Assembly (NCBI GenBank): GCA_905216055.1
Contig: CAJMSH010000001.1
Location: 248,001 to 312,000, forward strand
From: an uncultured bacterium
GTDB taxonomy: Bacteria > Cyanobacteriota > Vampirovibrionia > Gastranaerophilales > Gastranaerophilaceae
Direction of reading: 5' to 3'
DNA length: 64,000 nucleotides
Shown here one piece after another: positions 24,875 through 32,983 of the stretch. Numbering within the stretch: position 1 is the stretch's first letter; each line of letters starts with the position of its first letter. Below the pieces are notes generated by a model, which was not told where the DNA came from, ran no database searches, and saw only the letters and a program-made list of their open reading frames with translations. The position numbers and the translations under genes were made by a program.

Positions 24875-25654
24875 ATGAAAAATTTGGGATGTTTTAATCG
24901 AGCCGCGTTTACTCTGGCAGAAGGTGCTACGCACGTAGTCCACTTTAACGATATTCGTAGAGTTGCATTTACTCTTGCTGAGGTTTTGATAACCTTAGGG
25001 ATTATCGGTGTAGTCGCTGCAATGACAATGCCTTCATTGATAAATAATTATCAGAAAAAACAGACCGTAACTCAGTTAAAGAAAGTATATTCGGAATTAG
25101 CACAGGCAGCGGAAATGGCGAAATTGGAATACGGTGATCCTTCTTTATGGGATTACTCTATAAGTGGCTCCGACTTTTTCAAAAAGTACTTATTATCTTA
25201 TATGGAAATATCCAACACAACTGTTGGTACAGCAAGACAGCATGGAGTAAAATATTATGGCGTATCGGGCGCAGAAGAAAGATATCTGATTAATTTGTAT
25301 GATAATGCAGATATAATAACTTTACCATCAGGTGCTCAGATTTTTGCTGCTAATACAATTATTGCGACTTCTGATCCAAATATAAAAAGAAAAGATTTTG
25401 TTGTTGATTTGAATGGTTTTAAGCGTCCGAATAAATTTGGAAGAGATTTGTTTTGTTTGTCAGTTACCGAAAAAGTAGTAAGACCAATGTCAAATGATGA
25501 TAATGAGTCTTCCGATGTTGTTCGTATCCGAGATGAATTTCGGGACGGTCCCAGTGCTCAAGGGTATCAGTGTAACAGGCAGGGGCGCGGGATGTGGTGC
25601 GCTGCCTTGATAATGGCTGACGGATGGGAAATAAGATCTGATTACCCGTGGTAA
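24875..25654 (+). CDS. Type IV pilin-like protein with doubled FTLAE box
   Basis: The 259-residue prepilin-like protein carries the cleavage box twice: AAFTLAEGATHV near residue 11, then VAFTLAEVLITLGIIGVV from residue 31, exactly 60 bases (20 residues) later. Only the second is followed by the hydrophobic helix. The ectodomain has KVYSELAQAAEMAK, then VVDLNGFKRPNKFGRDLF (the DxNG...PN..GRD box) and ends GWEIRSDYPW. Two cysteines flank the last loop. It can start at ATG 24875 (AAGGAA, six bases upstream) or, in another phase state, from 24735. A terminator follows at 25656. Confidence 0.8.
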   Translation: MKNLGCFNRAAFTLAEGATHVVHFNDIRRVAFTLAEVLITLGIIGVVAAMTMPSLINNYQKKQTVTQLKKVYSELAQAAEMAKLEYGDPSLWDYSISGSDFFKKYLLSYMEISNTTVGTARQHGVKYYGVSGAEERYLINLYDNADIITLPSGAQIFAANTIIATSDPNIKRKDFVVDLNGFKRPNKFGRDLFCLSVTEKVVRPMSNDDNESSDVVRIRDEFRDGPSAQGYQCNRQGRGMWCAALIMADGWEIRSDYPW

Positions 25655-25655
25655 A

Positions 25656-25684
25656 AAAAAAGACCGATTTTATCGGTCTTTTTA
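25656..25684. terminator. Rho-independent terminator after the pilin gene
   Basis: AAAAAGACCGAT pairs with ATCGGTCTTTTT around a TT loop, followed on the plus strand by further T. It starts two bases after the pilin stop codon. Confidence 0.9.
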
Positions 25685-25723
25685 AATAAATATAAACTCT
25701 CTAATCTATCTAAACAATAAGCA

Positions 25724-25879
25724 CTATTTTACAGCATGTAATCGTGCTTGAATCCCGGCATCCGCATTAATCATTTTTGCAGCTGCCAACGCCATATGAC
25801 GACGTTTTCTCGCTCCTCTTAATATAAATTCCACACTGTCGCATACATTACACGAAGGTGTTACTATCTTTTTAAGCAT
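25724..25879 (-). CDS. 51-residue protein with an N-terminal CxxC
   Basis: A small minus-strand ORF with GGAG nine bases before its ATG. The protein starts MLKKIVTPSCNVCDSVEF, has a basic block (RGARKRRHMALAAAK) and ends QARLHAVK. The CNVC pair could bind a metal or form a disulfide. It lies in the 410-base gap between the pilin terminator and the rpmA terminator and has its own coding-like composition (GC-richer than the surrounding gap). No family is recognised. The rest of this gap shows only the rpmA terminator. Confidence 0.55.
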   Translation of the reverse strand: MLKKIVTPSCNVCDSVEFILRGARKRRHMALAAAKMINADAGIQARLHAVK

Positions 25880-25995
25880 ATTATTTAATCTCCATTGATT
25901 ATCTGACTTACATTTTTTTATATCGGAATAATTTGGAGATTCTTTAATATTTTGTTGATGTTTGTAAAAATTTTGTAATAATTTAATCTTTTTAT

Positions 25996-26036
25996 AAAAA
26001 AAACAGACTGCTATTTTATCTGCAATCTGTTTTTTG
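25996..26036 (-). terminator. Terminator of the rplU-rpmA operon
   Basis: On the minus strand AAAAAACAGATTGC pairs with GCAGTCTGTTTTTT (one G-T) around AGATAAAATA, and the 3' arm runs into a T-tract. It lies about 28 bases after the rpmA stop. Confidence 0.75.
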
Positions 26037-26064
26037 AATATTGAATAATATTTAATTTTATTTG

Positions 26065-26319
26065 TTACACTGCGTAAACGCTCACCTGTTTTCGGTCACG
26101 TCTGTGTGCTTCAAATTTCACTTGGCCGTCAATCAATGCGTACAATGTATCATCTGAACCGATACCTACGTTGTTACCAGGGTGAACTTTTGTTCCTCTT
26201 TGACGAACAAGAATGTTACCAGCTTTAACGATTTCTCCGCCGAATTTTTTAACGCCTAAACGCTTAGCTTCGGAGTCACGACCGTTACGGGTAGATCCCA
26301 TACCTTTCTTATGTGCCAT
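26065..26319 (-). CDS. rpmA: 50S ribosomal protein L27
   Basis: L27 lies near the peptidyl-transferase centre. The 84-residue product matches the family throughout, with MAHKKGMGSTRNGRDS at the N-terminus, KVHPGNNVGIGSDDTL in the middle and a standard length. The N-terminus begins directly with the mature AHKKG, so no cleavable extension (as in some Firmicutes) is present. It follows rplU by 48 bases without an intervening ysxB-like gene. Confidence 0.97.
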   Translation of the reverse strand: MAHKKGMGSTRNGRDSEAKRLGVKKFGGEIVKAGNILVRQRGTKVHPGNNVGIGSDDTLYALIDGQVKFEAHRRDRKQVSVYAV

Positions 26320-26367
26320 TTTTATATTCTCCTTGTAATTATTTTTGTATTACTTTTTTAATTTAAC

Positions 26368-26718
26368 TTAAGCTTCTTCAGTAGTTTCTGCTGATTTTTT
26401 CTGAGCTGATGTTCTGATTTTAGAAATCATTACTCTTGTGAAGCCTTGTCTGTGACCTTGTTTTCTTCTGTATCCTTTTTTAGGTCTTTGTTTGTAAACG
26501 ATGATTTTCTTTTCTTTGTCATGTTTTACGATTGTACCTTCAGCAGAAGCACCTGCAACGTAAGGTTGTCCTACTTTAGATTTTTTACCGTTTACAATCA
26601 TAACGACTTTATCAAAAACTACTTTTGAATCTTTTTCGCCGTCTAGTAATTCAACATCTAGGTATCTTCCTTCTTCAACCTGATATTGTTTTCCGCCTGT
26701 TTCTACAATTGCGTACAT
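26368..26718 (-). CDS. rplU: 50S ribosomal protein L21
   Basis: A 116-residue L21. It begins MYAIVETGGKQYQV, the universal L21 N-terminus, with VGQPYVAGASAEG in the centre and YKQRPKKGYRRKQGHRQ, the basic rRNA-binding segment, near the end. The ATG at 26718 is set by AAAGGAAA eight bases upstream; the longer frame to 26790 lies in the leader and is not coding. It is first in the rplU-rpmA operon and follows a long untranslated leader. Confidence 0.97.
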   Translation of the reverse strand: MYAIVETGGKQYQVEEGRYLDVELLDGEKDSKVVFDKVVMIVNGKKSKVGQPYVAGASAEGTIVKHDKEKKIIVYKQRPKKGYRRKQGHRQGFTRVMISKIRTSAQKKSAETTEEA

Positions 26719-26961
26719 TTCTAATTTCCTTTCTTTGTGGGTTTCGTTTTTCCGATATTTTACATCTTGCAGGTGGTTTTGTATTGACAAATTCTCAGCA
26801 TGTAATATTTATATTCGGCTTTTATTTGACAATGCATTAGGGGAAAAAGTTTAGCTGAGCTAATCCCTGACACCTGTTTTGTAAGTTTACGGAAAATTCT
26901 ATAACGAGTTACCGCATACTAATACACAAATTATTATGACGTGCTCAAAACCCCTTGTCAA
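26719..26961 (-). promoter_or_regulatory. rplU promoter and long 5' leader
   Basis: TTGACA (26961-26956), a 17-base spacer and CATAAT (26938-26933) form a strong promoter. The transcript would start near 26926, leaving about 200 untranslated bases before rplU. Leaders of this length before rplU often hold autoregulatory structures bound by L21. A TTAGCT...AGCTAA pair near 26845-26865 could form part of one. No known leader motif is confirmed. Confidence 0.6.
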
Positions 26962-27046
26962 GCACTATTAACATTTATTAACTTTACGCTTCAGCTGGTT
27001 TGTTTGCGGTAAAATTATATTAAGTGAGGGAGATATTTTAGAAAAG

Positions 27047-28375
27047 ATGAAATTTACTGTTGAAGAATTAAAACTGGCTACAGATGCTGAGGTAAAAGGA
27101 AGTTTGAATGGCGAATTTGAAATTTCCACTGATACAAGAACTATAAAAAAAGGTGATTTGTATCTTCCTTTGAAAGGGGCAAACTTTGACGGTGAAAATT
27201 TCTGTGATAAAGCAATTGAAGCAGGTGCTGTCGGATGTTTTTGTACAAAAGATGATTGTCTCGCAAAATTTTCTTTAAAGGTTCAAAATACTTTAACAAG
27301 TTATCTTGAAATTGCAAATTTTGCACGTAAAAAATACAATCCGACTGTTGTTGCAATTACTGGAAGTTCTGGAAAAACAACAACAAAGGAAATGGTTTAT
27401 TCTGTTTTGTCAGAAAAATTCAAAACTCACAAAACTTATTCTAATCATAATAACGAAATAGGATTTTGTCAGACAGTTCTCTCAATGCCTGAAGATACAG
27501 AAGTTTTAATTGTTGAAATGGGAATGAGAGGCTTTGGAGAAATTGATCTTATTACAAAATATGCTCAGCCTGATTATGCAATTATTACAAATGTTGGTTC
27601 TGCGCATATCGGTCGCTTGGGAAGTCTTGATAATATTGCAAAAGCAAAATGTGAAATTACAAAATATTTGAAAAATACACTTATTGCTAACGATAATGAA
27701 AGAATTAAAAAGTTTGCAGATTTTACAGGTGAAAAGATTTTTTATTCATTAAAAGATGTTGATATAATTGAAAAGCGCAGCGGGTATTCAAAATTTGTCT
27801 ATAAAAATCAAGAATATGAATTGAATGTCGAAGGTGATTATAATATTGAAAATTCACTTTCTGCAATCGAGCTAGGCTTTAAACTTGGAATGTCTTATGA
27901 TGAAGTTAAAAAAGGTTTGGCGAAATATCATCCTATAGAAAAACGTTGGGAAATTCAAGAAATTCGCGGTAATAAAATTATTAATGACAGTTACAATGCA
28001 AACCCTGAATCTATGAAGGCTTCTGTTTCAACGTTTGTTGAGCTTTATACAAATCCTGTTGTAGTTCTTGGTAATATGGGTGAGCTTGGCGAAAATGAAA
28101 TAGATTTTCACAGAGAAGTCGGCGAATTTTTAGGTAAAAAATTCAAAGGAAAAAAGGTTCTCTTTTTAACTGTTGGAGAACTTGCAAAGTATATTGGTGA
28201 TGAACTTTTGAAATACGGTTTTGAAGTAAAATCTTTTAAGAATAATATTGAAACATCTTGTTACATTCTTGATAATTTGCATGAGGGTAATACAATATTC
28301 TTAAAAGCTTCAAGATCTATGAAATTTGAAGAAATAATAGAAGATTTAAAAAACGGAAAAAGAGAGGTTAAATAA
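27047..28375 (+). CDS. murF: UDP-N-acetylmuramoyl-tripeptide--D-Ala-D-Ala ligase
   Basis: MurF adds D-alanyl-D-alanine to the UDP-MurNAc-tripeptide, the last cytoplasmic step of peptidoglycan precursor synthesis. The 442-residue ligase has an N-terminal UDP-binding domain with STDTRTIKKGDLYL, the ATP loop ITGSSGKTTTKEMV, NHNNEIG with the MurF-type recognition, and MGMRGFGEIDLI. It is the first of a six-gene operon (murF-mraY-murD-ftsW-murG-folC). The ribosome-binding site is a GAGGGAG somewhat far (15 bases) from ATG 27047. murE, murC and murB are absent from this cluster. Confidence 0.96.
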   Translation: MKFTVEELKLATDAEVKGSLNGEFEISTDTRTIKKGDLYLPLKGANFDGENFCDKAIEAGAVGCFCTKDDCLAKFSLKVQNTLTSYLEIANFARKKYNPTVVAITGSSGKTTTKEMVYSVLSEKFKTHKTYSNHNNEIGFCQTVLSMPEDTEVLIVEMGMRGFGEIDLITKYAQPDYAIITNVGSAHIGRLGSLDNIAKAKCEITKYLKNTLIANDNERIKKFADFTGEKIFYSLKDVDIIEKRSGYSKFVYKNQEYELNVEGDYNIENSLSAIELGFKLGMSYDEVKKGLAKYHPIEKRWEIQEIRGNKIINDSYNANPESMKASVSTFVELYTNPVVVLGNMGELGENEIDFHREVGEFLGKKFKGKKVLFLTVGELAKYIGDELLKYGFEVKSFKNNIETSCYILDNLHEGNTIFLKASRSMKFEEIIEDLKNGKREVK

Positions 28376-28380
28376 CGAAT

Positions 28381-29361
28381 ATGATAATGCTTGCGGTCGC
28401 ATTTTTGCTTGGAATGATATTATGCTTACTTTTTGGCGTTCCATACATAGACTTTTTGAAAAAACACATGATTGGGCAATATGTAAAAGATTGTGCACCT
28501 GAAGCTCATGCTAAAAAACAGGGTACTCCGACAACAGGCGGTATTTTTATAATTTTAGCAATAATTCTAGGTTCTATTATAGCCTTAGCTATGGCTCAGA
28601 GCTTGTCCACAGAAGCATTTATAATTCTTTTAACATTGTTATTTTATACATTTGCAGGTTTTCAAGATGATTATATAAAGATTAAAGGTAAAGGAAATGA
28701 CGGCTTAACTCCGAGAGGAAAGCTTTTACGTCAAATAGCAATTGCAATGCTCCCTACATTGTATTTAATGATTACTAAAGATGGTTTTGGCAGTGTTGCA
28801 ATTGGACATTATATCTTAAATTTAGGCTGGTTTTATCCTGTGTTTGCTATTTTTGTTATTACAGGAGCTTCTAATGCTTATAATTTGACAGATGGGCTTG
28901 ATGGGCTTGCTGCTTCAACAGGTATTTTCTCATTTTTGGCTTGTGCATTAATATGTCTTTTCTCTGGTTATCCGGAAGCTGCAATTATTTCTGCAACAGT
29001 TGCAGGTGCTCTTGCAGGATTTTTGAGATATAACAAACCTAAAGCTCAAGTTTTTATGGGAGATACAGGCTCTTTGGCAATTGGTGGACTTTTAGGAACC
29101 GTTGCTGTTTTAGGAAAATTTGAAATTCTTTTGATATTAATTGCAGGTGTTTTTGTTATGGAGACGCTTTCTGTAATAATTCAGGTTACGAGTTTTAAAA
29201 CAACAGGAAAAAGAGTTTTTAAGATGGCCCCGATTCATCATCATTTTGAATTGTGTGATTGGAGTGAAAAGAAGATTGTTGTTGTTTTTGCACTTGTATC
29301 TGCTATTCTTTCGGGAATTGCTATTGTATTATACGTTTTGATGAATAGAGGAATAATTTAG
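28381..29361 (+). CDS. mraY: Phospho-N-acetylmuramoyl-pentapeptide-transferase
   Basis: MraY transfers phospho-MurNAc-pentapeptide to undecaprenyl phosphate, making lipid I. The 326-residue membrane protein has about ten transmembrane helices and the family motifs: KKQGTPTTGGIF, the aspartates in FQDDYIKI, AYNLTDGLDGLA, and the HHHFE triad (PIHHHFELCDW) near the C-terminus. It lies five bases after murF and four bases before murD. Confidence 0.96.
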   Translation: MIMLAVAFLLGMILCLLFGVPYIDFLKKHMIGQYVKDCAPEAHAKKQGTPTTGGIFIILAIILGSIIALAMAQSLSTEAFIILLTLLFYTFAGFQDDYIKIKGKGNDGLTPRGKLLRQIAIAMLPTLYLMITKDGFGSVAIGHYILNLGWFYPVFAIFVITGASNAYNLTDGLDGLAASTGIFSFLACALICLFSGYPEAAIISATVAGALAGFLRYNKPKAQVFMGDTGSLAIGGLLGTVAVLGKFEILLILIAGVFVMETLSVIIQVTSFKTTGKRVFKMAPIHHHFELCDWSEKKIVVVFALVSAILSGIAIVLYVLMNRGII

Positions 29362-29364
29362 AAA

Positions 29365-30732
29365 ATGAAATCATTATTACCAAATGTGAAATTAGCCGAC
29401 AAAAAAATTCTTGTTCTTGGACTTTCTAAGAGCGGAATTTCTGCTGCCAAATATTTGAATAGTGTTGGTGCAGATGTTTATATTACAGAATTTAGAGAAG
29501 AGAAAAAAGAAGATGAACCGATTTTAAATGAATTGAGAAATCTTGGTATAAATGTTGAAATGGGTGGGCATAGTGATGAGTTTATCAAAGATTCTTACAT
29601 CGCTGTTACGTCTCCAAGTATTCCTCCGCATTCAGATTTAATGAAAAGGCTTGAAGAAAATAAAGTTAAAGTAATTTCTGAAATAGAATTAGCTGCCTCT
29701 CAGACAGTTACTCCGTTTATTGCAATTACTGGAACAAACGGTAAAACAACAACTACTGCTTTAACTGCACATATTTTATCAAGCGAATTTAAGGCTGAAC
29801 CTTGTGGAAATTATGGTGTACCGCCTTGCGATTTGTTGGGTAAAGATGTTGATTTTATGGTTTGTGAATGTAGTTCATTCCAGCTAGAATACAGTAATTC
29901 TTTCCAACCTCAAATTTCTGTATTTACAAATATTACCCCTGATCATATAAGCTGGCATGGCGGGTTTGAAAATTATTTCAAGGCTAAAGCTAAAATATTC
30001 AAAGGACCTCAGGCTCCATCTTTTTCTGTTTTGAATGCTAAAGATGAAAAACTTTTGGAATTTTCAAAAGAATGTGGCGGAAAAGTTTTTCTTTTTGATG
30101 GAGATATTGGTGAAAATTGTTCATATATAAAAGATGAAGCAATTTATTTTAAACGTGACGGCAAGGAAGAAAAAATTATTGATTTGAAAGATTGTCCTTT
30201 GATTGGAAATCATAATTATCAAAATGTAATGTGTGCTGTTATTGTTGCAAAAATTGAAGGTATTTCTAATGAAGATATAAAATCTTCTATCATGTCGTTT
30301 AAAATCCCTGAACACAGACTTGAAAAATTTGCACAAATTGGCAAAACTGTTTTTTATAACGATTCAAAGGCTACAAATCCAGAGGCAAGTCTTGTCGCAA
30401 TAAATTCATTCAATGATTGTGATGTGGCTTTAATTGCTGGCGGAAGAGATAAAAATACAGATTTAAAAGAATTTTGCGAGGCAATAAAAAAACATATCAA
30501 GACTGTTATTTTAATTGGTGAAGCTGCTGAAAGGTTTGAAGAAAATCTAAAATCAAATGGGTTTGATAATATAATTAGAGAAAATTCAATGGAAGCTGCT
30601 ATTGATAAAGCTATTGAATTAAATCCTGATGTAGTATTATTATCTCCTGCTTGTGCAAGTTTTGATATGTTCAGCGGTTATGAAGAAAGAGGAAGGGTAT
30701 TCAAGAATTATGTCTTATCAAAGATCAAGTAG
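29365..30732 (+). CDS. murD: UDP-N-acetylmuramoylalanine--D-glutamate ligase
   Basis: MurD adds D-glutamate to UDP-MurNAc-L-Ala. The 455-residue protein has the N-terminal Rossmann-like UDP domain (ILVLGLSKSGISAA), the P-loop ITGTNGKTTTT near residue 125, ECSSFQLEY and the NITPDHISWH metal region, and a C-terminal domain with FYNDSKATNPEA and GGRDKNTD. It overlaps ftsW by 23 bases at the 3' end, supporting co-translation. Confidence 0.96.
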   Translation: MKSLLPNVKLADKKILVLGLSKSGISAAKYLNSVGADVYITEFREEKKEDEPILNELRNLGINVEMGGHSDEFIKDSYIAVTSPSIPPHSDLMKRLEENKVKVISEIELAASQTVTPFIAITGTNGKTTTTALTAHILSSEFKAEPCGNYGVPPCDLLGKDVDFMVCECSSFQLEYSNSFQPQISVFTNITPDHISWHGGFENYFKAKAKIFKGPQAPSFSVLNAKDEKLLEFSKECGGKVFLFDGDIGENCSYIKDEAIYFKRDGKEEKIIDLKDCPLIGNHNYQNVMCAVIVAKIEGISNEDIKSSIMSFKIPEHRLEKFAQIGKTVFYNDSKATNPEASLVAINSFNDCDVALIAGGRDKNTDLKEFCEAIKKHIKTVILIGEAAERFEENLKSNGFDNIIRENSMEAAIDKAIELNPDVVLLSPACASFDMFSGYEERGRVFKNYVLSKIK

Positions 30733-31885
30733 ACGCGAAATTGGCGGACGTAATGATCAGTCTATTCAAAGTGTAATAATTTCATCTCCTGACAAGACAT
30801 TGTTGATTGTTGTGGCTTTCCTTGTTATAATCGGATTTCTTGCAATATTTTCGGCAACTGCCCCAAAATGCCTTGATGAAGGAGGAAATCCTGCACAATT
30901 TTTGATAAAACAATTAATTTGTTTTGTAGTCGGATTTTTTGGATTAAAGTTTTTTATGAATTATGATTATAAAAAACTTGCCGATTGGAATGTAATAATA
31001 ATGGCAGGTATTTTATTGTCATTAGTTCTGGTTGATTTTACTCCATTAGGTGTTGTTGTAAATGGTGCTAAAAGATGGATAAATATTGCTGGATTTCAAT
31101 TACAGCCTTCAGAATTTGCAAAACCTGCAGTTGTTCTTTTGTTGGCAAGCGCATTTAGAAAAGATGCAAATCTTTTTGATCAAAATAAATGGATGATGGC
31201 TTTTTTCCCTATCATTGCAATGGCAGGATTAATTTTTATTCAGCCTAATCTTTCTATGGTTATTTTGCTTGGGATGACAACTGTTGTGATGTTTATGGCT
31301 GCAGGTGGTTCTATGAAGCTCTTTTTAAGTTGCGTTGGTGCAATGGTTATGACTTTGATTATTGGTCTTACTACTATTATTAAGCCTTACCAGCTGCAAC
31401 GTATTAAAACTTGGCGTCATCCTGAACTTGATCCTTTGGGTGCTGGGTATAATATTATACAATCTTTGATTGCGTTTGCATCAGGCGGTTTTAGCGGTGT
31501 TGGATATGGCGGATCTATTCAAAAACTCTCATATTTGCCTGAATGTCATACAGACTTTATTTTTGCAATTATTGCTGAAGAATTAGGATTTGTTGGATGT
31601 GTCCTTGTTATAGGATTGTTCTTTACATTTATGCAAAGAGGGTTTGTTATTGCGGCTAGATGCCCTGATATGTATGGAAAATTGTTGGCTGTTGGAATTA
31701 CTTTTTCTATTACATTTCAGGCGTTTATGAATATGAGTGTTGCAAGTTCATTCTTACCGACAACCGGTGTTCCGCTTCCGTTTATAAGTTATGGCGGTTC
31801 TTCGTTAATTGTTTCACTAATTATGGTTGGAATACTTTTAAATATTTCTAAAAAACGTATTAAAAAGATAAGGAATAGATTTTAA
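30710..31885 (+). CDS. ftsW: SEDS glycosyltransferase FtsW
   Basis: FtsW polymerises septal peptidoglycan from lipid II with a partner transpeptidase. The 391-residue protein has ten predicted membrane segments, VVVNGAKRWINIAGFQLQPSEFAK (SEDS core), a large loop with KTWRHPELDPLGAGYN, and PTTGVPLPFISYGGSS near the C-terminus. I start it at ATG 30710, inside the murD 3' end, after AGGAAGGG. The position between murD and murG supports FtsW over RodA. Confidence 0.93.
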   Translation: MSYQRSSRREIGGRNDQSIQSVIISSPDKTLLIVVAFLVIIGFLAIFSATAPKCLDEGGNPAQFLIKQLICFVVGFFGLKFFMNYDYKKLADWNVIIMAGILLSLVLVDFTPLGVVVNGAKRWINIAGFQLQPSEFAKPAVVLLLASAFRKDANLFDQNKWMMAFFPIIAMAGLIFIQPNLSMVILLGMTTVVMFMAAGGSMKLFLSCVGAMVMTLIIGLTTIIKPYQLQRIKTWRHPELDPLGAGYNIIQSLIAFASGGFSGVGYGGSIQKLSYLPECHTDFIFAIIAEELGFVGCVLVIGLFFTFMQRGFVIAARCPDMYGKLLAVGITFSITFQAFMNMSVASSFLPTTGVPLPFISYGGSSLIVSLIMVGILLNISKKRIKKIRNRF

Positions 31886-32983
31886 ATGAGCAGATTTTTT
31901 ATAACAGGCGGAGGTACAGGTGGGCATATTTATCCTGCTATTGCAGTTGCCGAAAGCTTGAAAGATGATGAAATATATTATATCGGAAACCCTAAAAATC
32001 TTGAGTTTGATATTGTTGCTCAAAAGGGGTATAAGTTCTTAGGGGTAAATGTTCACGGAATGCCTAGAAAAATTGGATTTGATCTTGTAAAATGGATGTT
32101 TCAACTAGGGTTTGCTGTATTAAAATCCTGTTATTATATAAAAAAATACAAGCCTGATGCTATTTTTGGAACCGGTGGGTATGTTTCAGCTCCTTCTTTA
32201 ATTGCTGCAGGGTTATTAAATGTTCCTTATATGATGCACGATTGTGATGCTCAGCCGGGGCTTGTTACAAGAAAACTTTCAGGAAAAGCAAAATGTGTTT
32301 CTGTTGCTTTTGAATGTGCTTGTAAGTACATAAAAAATGAAAATTGCCATATAAATGGAAATCCGATTAGAGAAAAATTTAAAACTCTAACAAAGTCTGA
32401 TGCAAGAAAAAATATGCAGTTGGAAGATAAGTTGACTTTGTGCATAATGGGTGGTTCTCAAGGTGCAAGGTCTATAAATAATGCTGCTGTTGAAGTCTTG
32501 AAGAGTTTATCTAAAGATTTTGATCTTCAAATAATTTTTCAGACAGGTAAGAAAAATTATGACAGGGTTATAGAACAGTTAATTATGATTTATCCTGAGT
32601 ATGAAGCTGACAAAAATTTGATTATAAAGCCTTATTTTGATGATATGGTAACTGTTTTAAAAGCTTCTGATATTGCGATATCTCGTTCAGGCTCTTTAAG
32701 TATTTCAGAAATATGTGCATCAGGTATTGCTCCGATATTTGTTCCTTATCCTTATGCGGCAGCTGATCACCAAAGAAAAAATGCAAAATTTATGGTTGAT
32801 AAAAATGCCGGAATTTATTTGGAAGATGATGAAATCAATGAAAAAGTTTTGTATGAAACTGTTTCTTCTTTAATTTATGATAAAGATAGATTGAGAGAGC
32901 TTCAGAAAAATTCTTTGTCATTGGCAAAGTTTGACGGTACAGAAAAAATTGTTGAACAATTGAGAGAAATAGCAAATGGATAA
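31886..32983 (+). CDS. murG: UDP-GlcNAc--lipid I GlcNAc transferase
   Basis: MurG adds GlcNAc to lipid I at the inner membrane face, forming lipid II. The 365-residue GT28 enzyme starts with ITGGGTGGHIYPAIAVAE (the glycine-rich loop), with TGGYVSAPSLIAA, MGGSQGARSIN, and SRSGSLSISEICASGIAPIF, where the nucleotide-binding region has the family pattern, then FVPYPYAAADHQ. It begins directly after the ftsW stop and overlaps folC by eight bases. Confidence 0.95.
   Translation: MSRFFITGGGTGGHIYPAIAVAESLKDDEIYYIGNPKNLEFDIVAQKGYKFLGVNVHGMPRKIGFDLVKWMFQLGFAVLKSCYYIKKYKPDAIFGTGGYVSAPSLIAAGLLNVPYMMHDCDAQPGLVTRKLSGKAKCVSVAFECACKYIKNENCHINGNPIREKFKTLTKSDARKNMQLEDKLTLCIMGGSQGARSINNAAVEVLKSLSKDFDLQIIFQTGKKNYDRVIEQLIMIYPEYEADKNLIIKPYFDDMVTVLKASDIAISRSGSLSISEICASGIAPIFVPYPYAAADHQRKNAKFMVDKNAGIYLEDDEINEKVLYETVSSLIYDKDRLRELQKNSLSLAKFDGTEKIVEQLREIANG

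Noticed and set aside
26843..26880. TTAGCTCAGCTAA in the rplU leader looks like the D-arm of a tRNA.
   Set aside because: No acceptor, anticodon or T-arm can be drawn around it, so it is not a tRNA. It may be part of the leader hairpin.
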